Shown here one piece after another: positions 1 to 8,857 of a DNA stretch of 64,000 nt; positions within the stretch are counted from its first letter, which is position 1; each line of letters begins with the position of its first letter. The position numbers were made by a program, and so were the translations under genes. The stretch comes from Pseudoduganella albidiflava (GTDB lineage: Bacteria > Pseudomonadota > Gammaproteobacteria > Burkholderiales > Burkholderiaceae_D). The stretch covers positions 3,844,001-3,908,000 of the forward strand of contig NZ_CP036401.1 of the NCBI RefSeq assembly GCF_004322755.1, written 5' to 3'. The notes under the pieces were generated by a model. It made no database searches. It saw only the letters and a program-made list of their open reading frames with translations, and was not told where the DNA came from.

Positions 1-88
1 CGACCACATCGCCAAGCCGGTGGAGCCGCCGGAGCTGGTAGCGGCGGTGGCGCTGGCGGCTGCCCGGCGCCGCGGCCTGTCCTCCTGA
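1..88 (+). CDS. C-terminal end of a response-regulator receiver domain (partial)
   Basis: Only the last 28 codons are in the window, read from position 2 and ending in TGA at 86-88. The peptide begins DHIAKPVEPPELVAAV. The Lys-Pro pair followed by an acidic, helix-forming stretch is the usual end of a CheY-like receiver domain, where the conserved lysine contacts the phosphorylated aspartate. The rest of the protein lies outside, so it could be a lone regulator or the last domain of a hybrid kinase. Signalling genes follow downstream. Confidence 0.7.
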   Translation, partial: DHIAKPVEPPELVAAVALAAARRRGLSS

Positions 89-90
89 TC

Positions 91-111
91 CATATGCATT
101 TTTCGCATATG
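91..111. repeat. Short inverted repeat CATATGC/GCATATG
   Basis: Seven-base arms CATATGC (91-97) and GCATATG (105-111) are separated by 7 bases just after the stop of the preceding gene. No T-run follows, so it is not a convincing intrinsic terminator. It could be an operator in the roughly 290-bp AT-richer gap before the diguanylate cyclase gene. I see no other clear element in that gap. Confidence 0.3.
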
Positions 112-379
112 TACAACTGAAGTGTGCGCATGCCACACGTTTGCTCAAGAAAATACTCGATATGTATTAAGTAATTTATAATCCAGAAAATGTGTCCTAC
201 CGCATGACGCGGCAAATTCCTACAAGAAACATGTCGGGGGTTTGCTACACTGCGAAGGGTGAAAATTCTTCCTCAGGATAAGAATTTTCCTTTACGTGCG
301 CCGCAGCAAATTCTTCGGCGCTACACTGAGTTTTCTGCCCGGCCGAAAAATTGCCGGAGCCCAGTATTGCGAGACAATT

Positions 380-1372
380 ATGCCCAGCCCGGATGAGATC
401 CTGAATGCCAAGATACTGGTCGTAGATGACTGCGCGGATAACGTCGATCTCATGCTCGAGATCCTCCGCGAAGCCGGCTACGCCAACGTCACGGCCACCA
501 TGTTGCCCGACCAGGTGTGCGCCCTGCACCGGCAACACAACTACGATCTGATCCTGCTGGACCTGCAGATGCCGGGGCTGAACGGCTTCCAGGTCATGAA
601 GGGCCTGAAGGAAATCGAACAGGAAGGCTACCTGCCCGTGCTGGCGCTGACGGCCCAGCCGAGCTTCAAGATCGCCGCGCTGGAAGCGGGTGCGCGCGAC
701 TTCATCAGCAAGCCGTTCGACCTGCTCGAAGTGCACAAGCGCATCCATAACATGCTGGAAGTGCGCCTGCTCTACAAGGAACTGGCGCAGTACAGCAAGC
801 GCCAGCAGGAACTGGCACTGCACGATCCGCTGACGGGCCTGCCGAACCGCCGCCTGCTGGAAGACCGCATCGAGACCACCGTCCAGCACGCCCTGCGCCA
901 CCAGCGCAAGGCGGCCGTGATGTATCTCGACCTCGACGGTTTCAAGCCCATCAACGATACCCACGGCCACGCGTACGGCGACGAGATCCTGAAACTGGTC
1001 GCCCAGCGGCTGGTCGGCTCCTCGCGCAAGGAAGACACCGTGGCGCGGGTGGGCGGCGACGAATTCGTCATCGTGCTGGGCGACGTGAGCGGCCTGAACG
1101 ACGCGCGCGAACCGGCATCGAAACTGATCGACGTCGTGTCCGAACCCTACCAGGTCAACGGCGTCACGCTGCGCCTGTCCACGTCGATCGGCATCGCGCT
1201 GTTCCCGGACGATGCGGAATCGGTGGGCGACCTGATCCATGCGGCCGACAACGCCCTGTACGATGCCAAGCGCTCCGGCAAGAACCGCGTATGCTCGGCG
1301 CCGGGCAGCACGGCGCTGGCCGCCGCCGCCGCGCCGCCGCACCAGCACAAGATCGTGGCGACGACGGTATAA
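380..1372 (+). CDS. Response regulator with GGDEF domain (diguanylate cyclase)
   Basis: Likely makes cyclic di-GMP in the cytoplasm under control of phosphorylation. In 330 residues there is an N-terminal receiver domain (about 10-125, acidic pair VVDDC, phospho-acceptor Asp61 in LLDLQMPG, Lys-Pro near the end) and then a GGDEF domain starting at HDPLTGLPNRR. The catalytic GGDEF signature is intact near residue 225. The RKED tetrapeptide ends exactly five residues before it, which fits an RxxD inhibitory I-site. I chose the ATG at 380 because the conserved receiver starts about ten residues later; a GTG at 296 would add an unsupported extension. No EAL domain is present. The activating kinase is not identified, though kinases lie close by. 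Confidence 0.9.
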   Translation: MPSPDEILNAKILVVDDCADNVDLMLEILREAGYANVTATMLPDQVCALHRQHNYDLILLDLQMPGLNGFQVMKGLKEIEQEGYLPVLALTAQPSFKIAALEAGARDFISKPFDLLEVHKRIHNMLEVRLLYKELAQYSKRQQELALHDPLTGLPNRRLLEDRIETTVQHALRHQRKAAVMYLDLDGFKPINDTHGHAYGDEILKLVAQRLVGSSRKEDTVARVGGDEFVIVLGDVSGLNDAREPASKLIDVVSEPYQVNGVTLRLSTSIGIALFPDDAESVGDLIHAADNALYDAKRSGKNRVCSAPGSTALAAAAAPPHQHKIVATTV

Positions 1373-1590
1373 GCCGCCCCGGACGGTGCGGCTGATCGAC
1401 GGCATACGCCTCTGGCATCTAGCCGTTTCGGCAGTCCTCGGCAGTATTCCGACCCGGCCGCAAGCCCTACAAACGAAAATAGCCAAGCGCAAATAGCCGC
1501 CTGCTTCCGAGAACGGAAACAGGCGGCTGTCGTCCAGGCATGGCGAAACCAGCCGGGGTAGCGGCCCGCCATTGGCGGGCGGGGCGGAAT

Positions 1591-2034
<444 letters not shown>

Positions 2035-2202
2035 TCATTCAGTGCTTTCACTATTGCATGCCATCCTGGCCATGTATGTGCGCAATCGAACAATTCGGCG
2101 TCCGTCCTGTTGCCCGCAGGACTTTTGACAGCGCGAGGGGCTGTTGTTATGATCGACCAGATGTTTGTCTAACAGAATCAATTTCATCAGTGCATCCAAC
2201 CA

Positions 2203-2230
2203 GTGCATTTCACCGAGTGCATTTCACCGA
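2203..2230 (+). repeat. Perfect 14-bp tandem duplication at a kinase gene start
   Basis: GTGCATTTCACCGA occurs twice head-to-tail (2203-2216 and 2217-2230), duplicating a GTG codon at the 5' end of the hybrid kinase gene. Because 14 is not a multiple of three, only the first GTG is in frame with the kinase. No good Shine-Dalgarno sequence precedes either copy. Confidence 0.75.
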
Positions 2231-3900
2231 ACCGTGCCGTGGCCAAAGTAGACAAACCAAAAATCCTCGTCGTGAATGACGACGCCAACAGCCTGTTCGC
2301 ACTGACAAGCTTGCTGGCACAATGGGCCGACCAGGAATCCTATGAAGTCATTGCCGCGCGCAGTGGCGAGGAAGCGTTGCGGCAAGTGCTGATGCATGAT
2401 TTCGCCGTCATCCTGCTCGACGTGAACATGCCCGGCATGGATGGTTTCGAGACGGCCGAGGCGATCCACCAGCGCGCCCGCTCGGCCAATATCCCGATCA
2501 TCTTCATCACCGCCTTCGTGGCCGATGAACTCGATCGCCTGAAGGCCTACCAGAAAGGCGCGGCCGACTTCCTGTTCACCCCCGTGATCCCGCAGATCCT
2601 GCACGCCAAGATTTCCGTCTTCGTGGCGCTGGCCATGAAGAACGAGGAATTGAAGCGGCAGGCGCGCCAGCTGAACCAGCGCACCACCGATCTCATCAGC
2701 AGCAACCGGCGGCTCTTGCAGGAAATCGAGGAACGCAAGGTGGCCGAGCGGCAGAACCACGCCAAGGACGAGTTCCTGGCCATGCTGGGCCACGAGCTGC
2801 GCAATCCCCTGTCGGCGATCAGCAGCGCCGCCTCGCTGCTCGGGCTGCCGGCGGTGACGGGCGACGCGGCGGTCCGCGCCAAGAAGATCATCCAGCGCCA
2901 GAGCCAGCACCTGGGCCGCATCGTCGATGACCTGCTCGACCTGTCGCGCGCGATGTCCGGCAAGATCCTGCTGAACCGGGCGCCGGTCGACGTGGCCGCG
3001 CTGGTCCGCAACTGCCTGGAAACCTACCGCACAACGGGCCGCACGGCCGACTACGAGGTGCACGTGGAACTGGAGAGCGGCTGGGTCGACGGCGACGTGA
3101 CGCGGCTGGAACAGATCTTCTCGAATTTGCTCGACAACGCATTGAAGTACACCCCGCCCGGCGGCGCCATCGACGTGCTGCTGGAAGTGGATGAGGAAGA
3201 CGTCGTGCTCACGGTGCACGACACCGGGGTGGGCATCAATGCCGAGCTGCTGCCGCACGTGTTCGACGTGTTCGTGCAGGGCACGAGCACGCTGGACCGG
3301 GCCCAGGGCGGGCTCGGCATCGGCCTGGCACTGGTGCGCCGCCTGGTCGAACTGCATGGCGGCGGCGTGGAAGCCGACAGCGCCGGCCCTGGAGAGGGCA
3401 GCACCTTCCTGATCCGCCTCCCGCGCACCGAACGAATCACTGAACCAACCTTGCAAATCATGGAAACAAACGAACAGGCCAAGCCCACCGTGCTGTTGAT
3501 CGAAGATAACGACGACGGCCGCGAGATGATGGCGATGATGCTTTCCTGCTATGGCTACGAGGTGCGCCATGCGGCCGATGGCTTGCAGGGTCTCGACGTG
3601 GCGCGCGACTACCGCCCCGGCGTGGCGCTGGTCGATATCGGCTTGCCGGGCATCGACGGCTACGAGGTGGCACGCCGCCTGCGCGCCGATCCGGACATGC
3701 GGCACATCCGGCTCATCGCGCTGACCGGCTACGGGCTGGCGGAAGACCAGCGCCGCGTGCTGGACGCCGGCTTCGACATGCACCTCGTGAAACCGGTCGA
3801 CATCGACAGCCTGATGAAGGCCATTGCCAGCCTGACCAGCGGCGAGGCCGCCGCGACCGCGCAGGCTGCGCCGGCCGCCCCGGCCGCGCTGCGGTCGTAG
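2203..3900 (+). CDS. Hybrid histidine kinase, REC-HisKA-HATPase-REC
   Basis: A soluble two-component hybrid kinase of up to 565 residues with no membrane segment. Order: receiver 1 (about 20-140, LLDVNMPGMDG), a coiled coil (about 145-185), HisKA with phospho-accepting His197 in HELRNPLSAIS, HATPase with NLLDNALKYT, DTGVGI and GGLGIGLAL, then receiver 2 (about 425-545, VDIGLPGIDG and LVKPVD). Receiver 1 has VNDD where most have DD, still giving an acidic pocket. Such REC-first kinases usually relay signals from another kinase. The start is uncertain: GTG at 2203 is the first in frame, GTG at 2239 (VAKVDKPKILVV) sits closer to the domain, and neither has a strong ribosome site. Confidence 0.9.
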   Translation: MHFTECISPNRAVAKVDKPKILVVNDDANSLFALTSLLAQWADQESYEVIAARSGEEALRQVLMHDFAVILLDVNMPGMDGFETAEAIHQRARSANIPIIFITAFVADELDRLKAYQKGAADFLFTPVIPQILHAKISVFVALAMKNEELKRQARQLNQRTTDLISSNRRLLQEIEERKVAERQNHAKDEFLAMLGHELRNPLSAISSAASLLGLPAVTGDAAVRAKKIIQRQSQHLGRIVDDLLDLSRAMSGKILLNRAPVDVAALVRNCLETYRTTGRTADYEVHVELESGWVDGDVTRLEQIFSNLLDNALKYTPPGGAIDVLLEVDEEDVVLTVHDTGVGINAELLPHVFDVFVQGTSTLDRAQGGLGIGLALVRRLVELHGGGVEADSAGPGEGSTFLIRLPRTERITEPTLQIMETNEQAKPTVLLIEDNDDGREMMAMMLSCYGYEVRHAADGLQGLDVARDYRPGVALVDIGLPGIDGYEVARRLRADPDMRHIRLIALTGYGLAEDQRRVLDAGFDMHLVKPVDIDSLMKAIASLTSGEAAATAQAAPAAPAALRS

Positions 3901-3918
3901 CGGTCGTCGCGGCCGGCG

Positions 3919-3937
3919 CCCCGGGCCGGGCCCGGGG
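3919..3937. terminator. GC-rich palindrome between convergent genes
   Basis: CCCCGGGCC (3919-3927) and its exact complement GGCCCGGGG (3929-3937) form a 19-bp palindrome between the stop codons of the convergent hybrid kinase and hemerythrin genes. There is no T-tract, so intrinsic termination is unproven. Its position fits a bidirectional stem or pause site. Confidence 0.3.
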
Positions 3938-3945
3938 CCGCGGGG

Positions 3946-4470
3946 TCAGGCCACCGGCTGGTTGGAATACACCACCTTGCCCGGCACGGGCATGGCGGGA
4001 ATTTCCTCGATCTCGTCCTTGCGCGCCTGGATCTGTTCGCCCAGCGCCACGAGGTCCAGCTGCTTGCCATTGGCCGCTTCCTTGGCGGCCTTGAACATTT
4101 CCTGCTCCTCTTCCTTGACGTGGTGCTCGATGTACTCGCCCAGCACCTTCACCTTGGCGTCGTACAGGTCGTCGTGCGGGTCCATCGCGTGGATCTGCGC
4201 GATCAGGTCCTTCGCCGAAGCGTGCTCCACGGTTGCCTCGTCGATCATGTCGTCGGCATCCTCGGCCCCGGCGCGCATGGCCGGGTAGAAGATCTCTTCC
4301 TCGGCGATCGCGTGCTTCGTCAGTTCGAGGCAGATTTTCTCGGCCAGCTTCTGCTTGCTGGCGAACGCGCGGTCGCCCAGCTCTTCATACTGCTTGAACA
4401 TCGCTTTCACTTCGTCATGATCCTGTTTCAACAGGGCGACGGCATCACGCGGCTTGGCTGTGGCACTCAT
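3946..4470 (-). CDS. Hemerythrin HHE domain protein
   Basis: A 174-residue cytoplasmic four-helix protein expected to bind a di-iron centre for oxygen, NO or iron handling. The pattern fits the HHE family: an N-terminal KQDHDEVKAMF, then LTKHAIAEEEIFYPAM, later VEHASAKDLIAQI and YIEHHVKEEEQEMF, giving the paired His/Glu ligands. The ATG at 4470 is chosen because AAGGAG lies just upstream; a longer frame to 4566 lacks this and adds a non-family extension. It is divergent from the soluble kinase gene. Family members often act in oxidative or nitrosative stress, but nothing here fixes the role. Confidence 0.85.
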   Translation of the reverse strand: MSATAKPRDAVALLKQDHDEVKAMFKQYEELGDRAFASKQKLAEKICLELTKHAIAEEEIFYPAMRAGAEDADDMIDEATVEHASAKDLIAQIHAMDPHDDLYDAKVKVLGEYIEHHVKEEEQEMFKAAKEAANGKQLDLVALGEQIQARKDEIEEIPAMPVPGKVVYSNQPVA

Positions 4471-4626
4471 GGCTGCTCCTTGTAATGGTTTGACAACGTG
4501 CAGGCAGTGTGCGCCCGCCCGCCGGCGCTGACTGTGCGACAACACACGATAATGCCGGTGCGACACATTAGAAAAACCTCAGGTATCATCCGCCCTGTCA
4601 TATCGGCCCCCATACCAAGATCAATC

Positions 4627-5328
4627 ATGCCTGATGAACTGAACGACGCCGGCGAGCGCGCCACCGAACTCTCCGACCTGCTGGGCCACGTGGTCAACAG
4701 CTGGGACAACGACCGCCGCGCGCTGGCGCGGCAGCTGCACGACAGCCTGGGGTCCTCGCTGACGGCGCTGACGATGCACCTGGGCCTGCTGACGGCCAAG
4801 CTGCCGCCGGACCAGCCGCTGCGCGACCGCGCGGCGCAGATGAAAAACCTGCTGCACACGATCATCGAGAACAACCGGCAGATGCAGCACAAGCTGTGGA
4901 ACGACAAGCTTGAATTCCTCGGCATGAAGGTCGCGTTCTCGGAACTGGTCAGCCAGTTCGCCCAGCAATACGCGCTGACGGCCCGCTGCAGCCTGCCCGA
5001 GGAAGAGCCGGTGTGCCCGCGCGAATACGGCGTGGTGCTGCTGCGCGTGCTGGAACAGGGCTTGTCGAACGTGACCGCGCATTCCGGCGCCACCGAGGTC
5101 GACGTGGTGGTCGACGACAACGAGGACGAGATCATGTTGACGGTACGGGACAATGGCAAGGGCGGCGGCCGCGGCCTGGCGCCCGACACGCCGGCCGGCA
5201 CCGGCCAGTACGGCCTGCGCCTGCTGCGCGAACGGGCCCGCCTGCTGGGCGGCGTGCTGACCCTGTCGACCCACCCCGACGGCGGCGCGGTGCTGTCCGT
5301 CGTGCTGCCGAAACCACCGGCGGCCTGA
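4627..5328 (+). CDS. Soluble NarL/DegS-type sensor histidine kinase
   Basis: A 233-residue kinase of the HisKA_3 type. The H-box is RQLHDSLGSSLTAL with His38, followed by a helical dimerisation region and an ATPase domain with a degenerate N-box (LEQGLSNVTAHSGA), the G1-like DNGKGGG, and GQYGLRLLRERARLLGG. It has no transmembrane segment, PAS or GAF domain, so the input must come from a partner protein or the dimer itself. Kinases of this class usually pair with a LuxR-type regulator, but none is adjacent. The ATG at 4627 is favoured over an upstream extension rich in basic residues. An orphan kinase is the safest description. Confidence 0.8.
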   Translation: MPDELNDAGERATELSDLLGHVVNSWDNDRRALARQLHDSLGSSLTALTMHLGLLTAKLPPDQPLRDRAAQMKNLLHTIIENNRQMQHKLWNDKLEFLGMKVAFSELVSQFAQQYALTARCSLPEEEPVCPREYGVVLLRVLEQGLSNVTAHSGATEVDVVVDDNEDEIMLTVRDNGKGGGRGLAPDTPAGTGQYGLRLLRERARLLGGVLTLSTHPDGGAVLSVVLPKPPAA

Positions 5329-5629
5329 CTTATCCGCGCCGCGTTCGCGGCGCGCCCTTCCCTGCACGACCTCCCCTGTACGACATCCCCTGACCTGGCT
5401 GCCGGCCCGGCGGCCGGCGCGCGCCCGTCGCTGGCCACGCGATCTCTCGCCGCGTCCCCCGATCTTTGATGCCGGTTCGTACGACTGTCTTTATTCTGAA
5501 CCACTACCGATATAAACTCATTCATTCGGCTCTACTTTACACCCATGATTCGTACATGTGTAATTACTGGGTCATAAACGCTGGCTAACATCGCGGCTCT
5601 CGACATCAGCCAATCCTGGAAAGGAAGTT
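5329..5629. other. Intergenic region, no gene seen
   Basis: About 300 bp between the soluble kinase and the surE-like gene. The first half is GC-rich with no credible frame; the second half (about 5460-5600) is AT-richer and probably holds the promoter for the surE-like gene. I see no convincing operator, repeat or terminator with a T-run. Confidence 0.4.
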
Positions 5630-6577
5630 ATGAACCGTGTGACAATCGGCGCCGCCCTGGCCCTGTGCGCCAGCCCCGCCCTGGCCATCAATATAGTGCT
5701 CGCCAACGACGATGGACTGACCAGCAACGTGAAGGCGCTGTATGAAGAGCTCCGCGCGGCCGGGCACTCCGTCATCGTCGCGGTGCCGTGCACCGGCCAG
5801 AGCGGCCGCAGTTCCGCCATCGTCATGTACAGCACGACCACCATCGTGGCCGACAACGACAGGACGCAGGTCGACGCGGAAGGCGGCTGCCACAACGGCG
5901 CCGCACCGCTGGGGGCGCCGGCGGTGGGCCCGTTCACCAAGGCCGGCTTTACGGGCGGCGACTACCACTACGTGCACGGCACGCCCGTCATGGCGCTGAT
6001 GTACGGCCTCGACGTGCTGGCGCCGGCACGCTGGGGCAAGGCGCCGGACCTGGTGCTGTCCGGCCCGAACGAGGGCCAGAACGTCGGCAAGCTGGTGATC
6101 AATTCCGGCACGATCGGCAATGCGCAGTTCGCCGCCGGCCGGGGCATCCCGGCGATCGCCCTCAGCGCGGGCGCCAATACCGCCGATAACGCCGGCCTGG
6201 CCAACCCGGTGTCGCGCACCGTCGCCCAGCTGACCGGCAAGCTGATCGCCGCGTTGCAGGCCAAGGCCGGCAGCGCACCGCTGCTACCCGCCGGCATCGC
6301 GCTGAATGTCAATTTCCCGGACGCGCCATCCGCCGGCACGGGCTGGGCATTTGCGCGGCTGGGCAGCTACGATACCTACCGCCTGAAATTCAATACGGGG
6401 GCACCGTGGGGCCTGTCCGGCGCCGCGCCCGGTGCGCCGACCGCCGACCAGGCCGAGGATGAAGCGCTGGTGTACAAGAGCAAGGTTGCCGTCACCGCGA
6501 TGCAGGTGGGCTACGAGCAGCGTCCCGCCGCCCAGCAGTGGCTGCGCCTGCGCCTTCGCGACCTGTTTGCCCAGTGA
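5630..6577 (+). CDS. Exported SurE-like 5'/3'-nucleotidase
   Basis: Predicted metal-dependent nucleotide phosphatase secreted to the periplasm. A signal peptide (ALALCASPALA) precedes the SurE start NIVLANDDGLTSN, where the paired Asp are metal ligands. The second family signature appears as LSGPNEGQNVG, and ALNVNFPD also fits. At 315 residues it is longer than cytoplasmic SurE (about 250) because of the signal peptide and extra loops. Unlike the classic surE-pcm-nlpD setting, the partner here is a lipoprotein gene 8 bp downstream, so an envelope or nucleotide-scavenging role is likelier than protein repair. GGAAAGG precedes the ATG. Confidence 0.85.
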   Translation: MNRVTIGAALALCASPALAINIVLANDDGLTSNVKALYEELRAAGHSVIVAVPCTGQSGRSSAIVMYSTTTIVADNDRTQVDAEGGCHNGAAPLGAPAVGPFTKAGFTGGDYHYVHGTPVMALMYGLDVLAPARWGKAPDLVLSGPNEGQNVGKLVINSGTIGNAQFAAGRGIPAIALSAGANTADNAGLANPVSRTVAQLTGKLIAALQAKAGSAPLLPAGIALNVNFPDAPSAGTGWAFARLGSYDTYRLKFNTGAPWGLSGAAPGAPTADQAEDEALVYKSKVAVTAMQVGYEQRPAAQQWLRLRLRDLFAQ

Positions 6578-6585
6578 GCCGCGCC

Positions 6586-7293
6586 ATGATCCATGCCATC
6601 ACCCACGCCTCCATCGACCGGACCGGCGCCTCCCGCCTGCTGCCCGCCGCGCGCTCGACACTGCTGCTGCCACTGCTGCCGCTACTGTTGCTCAGCGCAT
6701 GCGGCAGCAGCGATGACCAGCCCGAAGAACCCGCCCCGCCCGCGCTCACGGTGACCGAACTGGCGCCGGGCGCCTATGCGGTGGCCACCGGCGACGCGGC
6801 CAATCCCTCCAGCGGCACGTACTATGGCGGCGCGGACGGCAGCCGCCTGCTCGTGCTCGACGACAGCGCCGGCCAGGCCAGCGCCATGTACCGGCGCGAC
6901 GGCAACGGCGGCTGGCAGGGCGCGCCGGGCAGCGCCGCGGGCACCACGGTGGAGCTGCTGAACAGCAACGCCATCCCGGCGGCCGCGCTGGCCGTCGCGC
7001 CTTTTGCCGGCAGCTATGCCGTGCGCCTCGCCGACCGGACGGTGGCGCTGTTCAGCGTGACCGCTGGCGGCGATCTCGTGGCGGGCGGCACCGCCTGCAA
7101 GCTGACCGGCAAGGTCGCGCCTTCGGTGCTGCCGAACGCGTTGAAGCTGACGCTCGCCACGGCGGGTTGCGGCGACTTGCCGGCGCAGTCGGACGGTTAC
7201 CTGGTGGCCGACACGGACCATGCGCCGGCCGCCTTCCGCCTGGTGGCGCCCGGCAAGTCGGCGCCGGTCGATCTGTGGGCGTTCCGGGAATAG
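6586..7293 (+). CDS. Putative lipoprotein
   Basis: A 235-residue protein with a hydrophobic leucine-rich signal segment ending in the lipobox LLSACGS, so the mature protein should start at a lipidated cysteine. The rest is rich in Gly, Ala and short beta-forming stretches (for example ADRTVALFSVTAGGDLV) and matches no family I recognise. The ATG at 6586 lies 8 bp after the SurE-like stop, pointing to one transcript and perhaps co-export. Two further cysteines (ACKL, AGCGD) could form a disulfide. Function unknown. Confidence 0.7.
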   Translation: MIHAITHASIDRTGASRLLPAARSTLLLPLLPLLLLSACGSSDDQPEEPAPPALTVTELAPGAYAVATGDAANPSSGTYYGGADGSRLLVLDDSAGQASAMYRRDGNGGWQGAPGSAAGTTVELLNSNAIPAAALAVAPFAGSYAVRLADRTVALFSVTAGGDLVAGGTACKLTGKVAPSVLPNALKLTLATAGCGDLPAQSDGYLVADTDHAPAAFRLVAPGKSAPVDLWAFRE

Positions 7294-7339
7294 GTTTCCC
7301 GCCGCCAAGCCGGTGTGAGCGCCAAATGCCATTCAATTA

Positions 7340-7412
7340 GACCCACCCCAAGGGCAAATTCCGGGGTCAGACCCGCCGGGTCTGACCCCAGCTCTTCGCA
7401 GTCGGGGTGAAT
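7340..7412. repeat. Dispersed intergenic repeat, copy 1 (GGGGTCAGACCC palindrome)
   Basis: The core is a perfect inverted repeat: GGGGTCAGACCC (7363-7374), spacer GCC, then its complement to 7389. It is preceded by AAGGGCAAATTC and followed by a GTCGGGGTGAAT-like tail. The same arrangement recurs at 40820-40893, and a split version at 44857-44953. It sits between the lipoprotein gene and the convergent TetR-like gene. It behaves like a REP or MITE-type element; transcription termination is possible because the stem is strong. Confidence 0.75.
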
Positions 7413-7461
7413 ACGTGCGCTTTCAATGTGCCGGAGGACGCCTAACTTAGCGGCATTAGTG

Positions 7462-8772
7462 TCAGCCCCTGCCGCGCAGCCACTCGCCGGCGGCGCGGTA
7501 GGCCGCGGCAACGGCTTCGTCGGCCCCGGTGCCGGGCGGCAGGGTGTTCGTCAGCCCTGTCAGGCCCAGCGAAATCACCTGGGCGCATAGCGGATCGATG
7601 CCGCGCGCCTCCGGCAGGTACCTGGCGAACACGGTCGCCAGGTTGGCGCCGCGCCGGCCGCGCATGGTGCCGGTATGGCGCGCCAGCTCCGGCAGGCGGG
7701 CGGCGGCAAGGGCCACGGCGAAGCTGGCGCGCGCCAGGTCGAGCCGGGGACCGTCCGCCACGGTGCGCCGCCGCTGCAATTCCGCCAGGCTGTCGGCCTC
7801 CACCGCGGCGCGGATATGGCGGGCGATGTACGCCAGCCCCGCGATGACCAGGTCGCGCTGGGTGGGAAACCGGTAGCTGAGGGTGGTATGAGCGATGCCG
7901 ATCGCGGCGGCGACGGCCCGGTGCGTCAAGCCATCGACGCCCCGCTCCGCCAGCTGCATGCCGCAGGCGCGCGCGGCCTGGGCCGCCCAGGCGGGCCCGC
8001 CTGCCTCGCCCAGCTTGCCCGCATCGCCGCCGAGGTCATGGCCGATGTCGTCGCGGCACAGCCGTTCGCGCAGCATGCCGAACAGGATGCCATCGGCGGC
8101 ATCCGGCCCCGCCACCGCGCCGGCAAACAGGCGCTGCACGCCCAGCCGGCGCAACAACCGGTACGATGCGTCGCCATCGAGCGCCATGCCGTAGGCCAGC
8201 TCCGCGATCGCATAGCCATGCCACCAGCCGCATGCCAGCAGCGGCGCCGGCAACCCCGCCCGGCCGGCGAAATCATCCCAGAACGCGCGCCGCAGGCCGG
8301 CCCACCCGGCGAACCCCGGGCGCAGCGCAGCGTCCCAGGTGCACGCATGCAGGCATTCCAGGTACAGCACCGACAATCCGCGCCCGCTGGTCGACAGGTC
8401 GTCCAGGATCGCCTCGGCCAGGCTGGCGGCGACGCCCGGCGGCAAGGCGCCCAGCGCGGCCAGCATGGAGCGCCAGCCGTCGAGCAGCGCCGCATCGCGT
8501 TCGGCCGCCGCCCGGCAGATGGCCGCCAGGATGTCGGCGCGCCCGCCGTAGTGATTGGTCAGCACCGTGACCGACACCCCCAGCGTTTTCGCCAGGGGGC
8601 GCAGCGTCAGCCCGGCCAGTCCGCCGGCGTCGACGATGCGGCAGGCCGCGGCCAGCAGGTCTCCGGGCTGGGGCGTCTTGCGCCTGGACGGCGGTGCGGG
8701 GTGTGCGGCGGAGGTTGCGGCACTGTTTGCGGCGTCTGGTGCGGTGTCTGATGCGGCGACCGGCTCGATCAA
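7462..8772 (-). CDS. Double TetR-family regulator (two HTH domains in one chain)
   Basis: A 436-residue protein, about twice the usual TetR length. The first half has a TetR-type HTH at about 38-85 (GGLAGLTLRPLAKTLGVSVT, then NHYGGRADIL) and a helical domain. The second half repeats this with HTH 2 at about 262-315 (DGLTHRAVAAAIGIAHTT, then SYRFPTQRDLVIAGL) and its own helical domain. It reads as an internal duplication or fusion of two repressors, with HTH 2 closer to consensus. The only upstream in-frame start is a TTG at 8772 and no clear ribosome site is seen, so the N-terminus is uncertain. It is convergent with the lipoprotein gene and upstream of, on the same strand as, nothing obviously coupled. 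Target unknown. Confidence 0.75.
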   Translation of the reverse strand: MIEPVAASDTAPDAANSAATSAAHPAPPSRRKTPQPGDLLAAACRIVDAGGLAGLTLRPLAKTLGVSVTVLTNHYGGRADILAAICRAAAERDAALLDGWRSMLAALGALPPGVAASLAEAILDDLSTSGRGLSVLYLECLHACTWDAALRPGFAGWAGLRRAFWDDFAGRAGLPAPLLACGWWHGYAIAELAYGMALDGDASYRLLRRLGVQRLFAGAVAGPDAADGILFGMLRERLCRDDIGHDLGGDAGKLGEAGGPAWAAQAARACGMQLAERGVDGLTHRAVAAAIGIAHTTLSYRFPTQRDLVIAGLAYIARHIRAAVEADSLAELQRRRTVADGPRLDLARASFAVALAAARLPELARHTGTMRGRRGANLATVFARYLPEARGIDPLCAQVISLGLTGLTNTLPPGTGADEAVAAAYRAAGEWLRGRG

Positions 8773-8857
8773 GGGAAACTCGTGGCGTAATGGCTGACGG
8801 GCCGATTGTAGAGCATGGGCACGGGCACGGCGGGCAGCGCCGCGCCATGCCCCGGCC

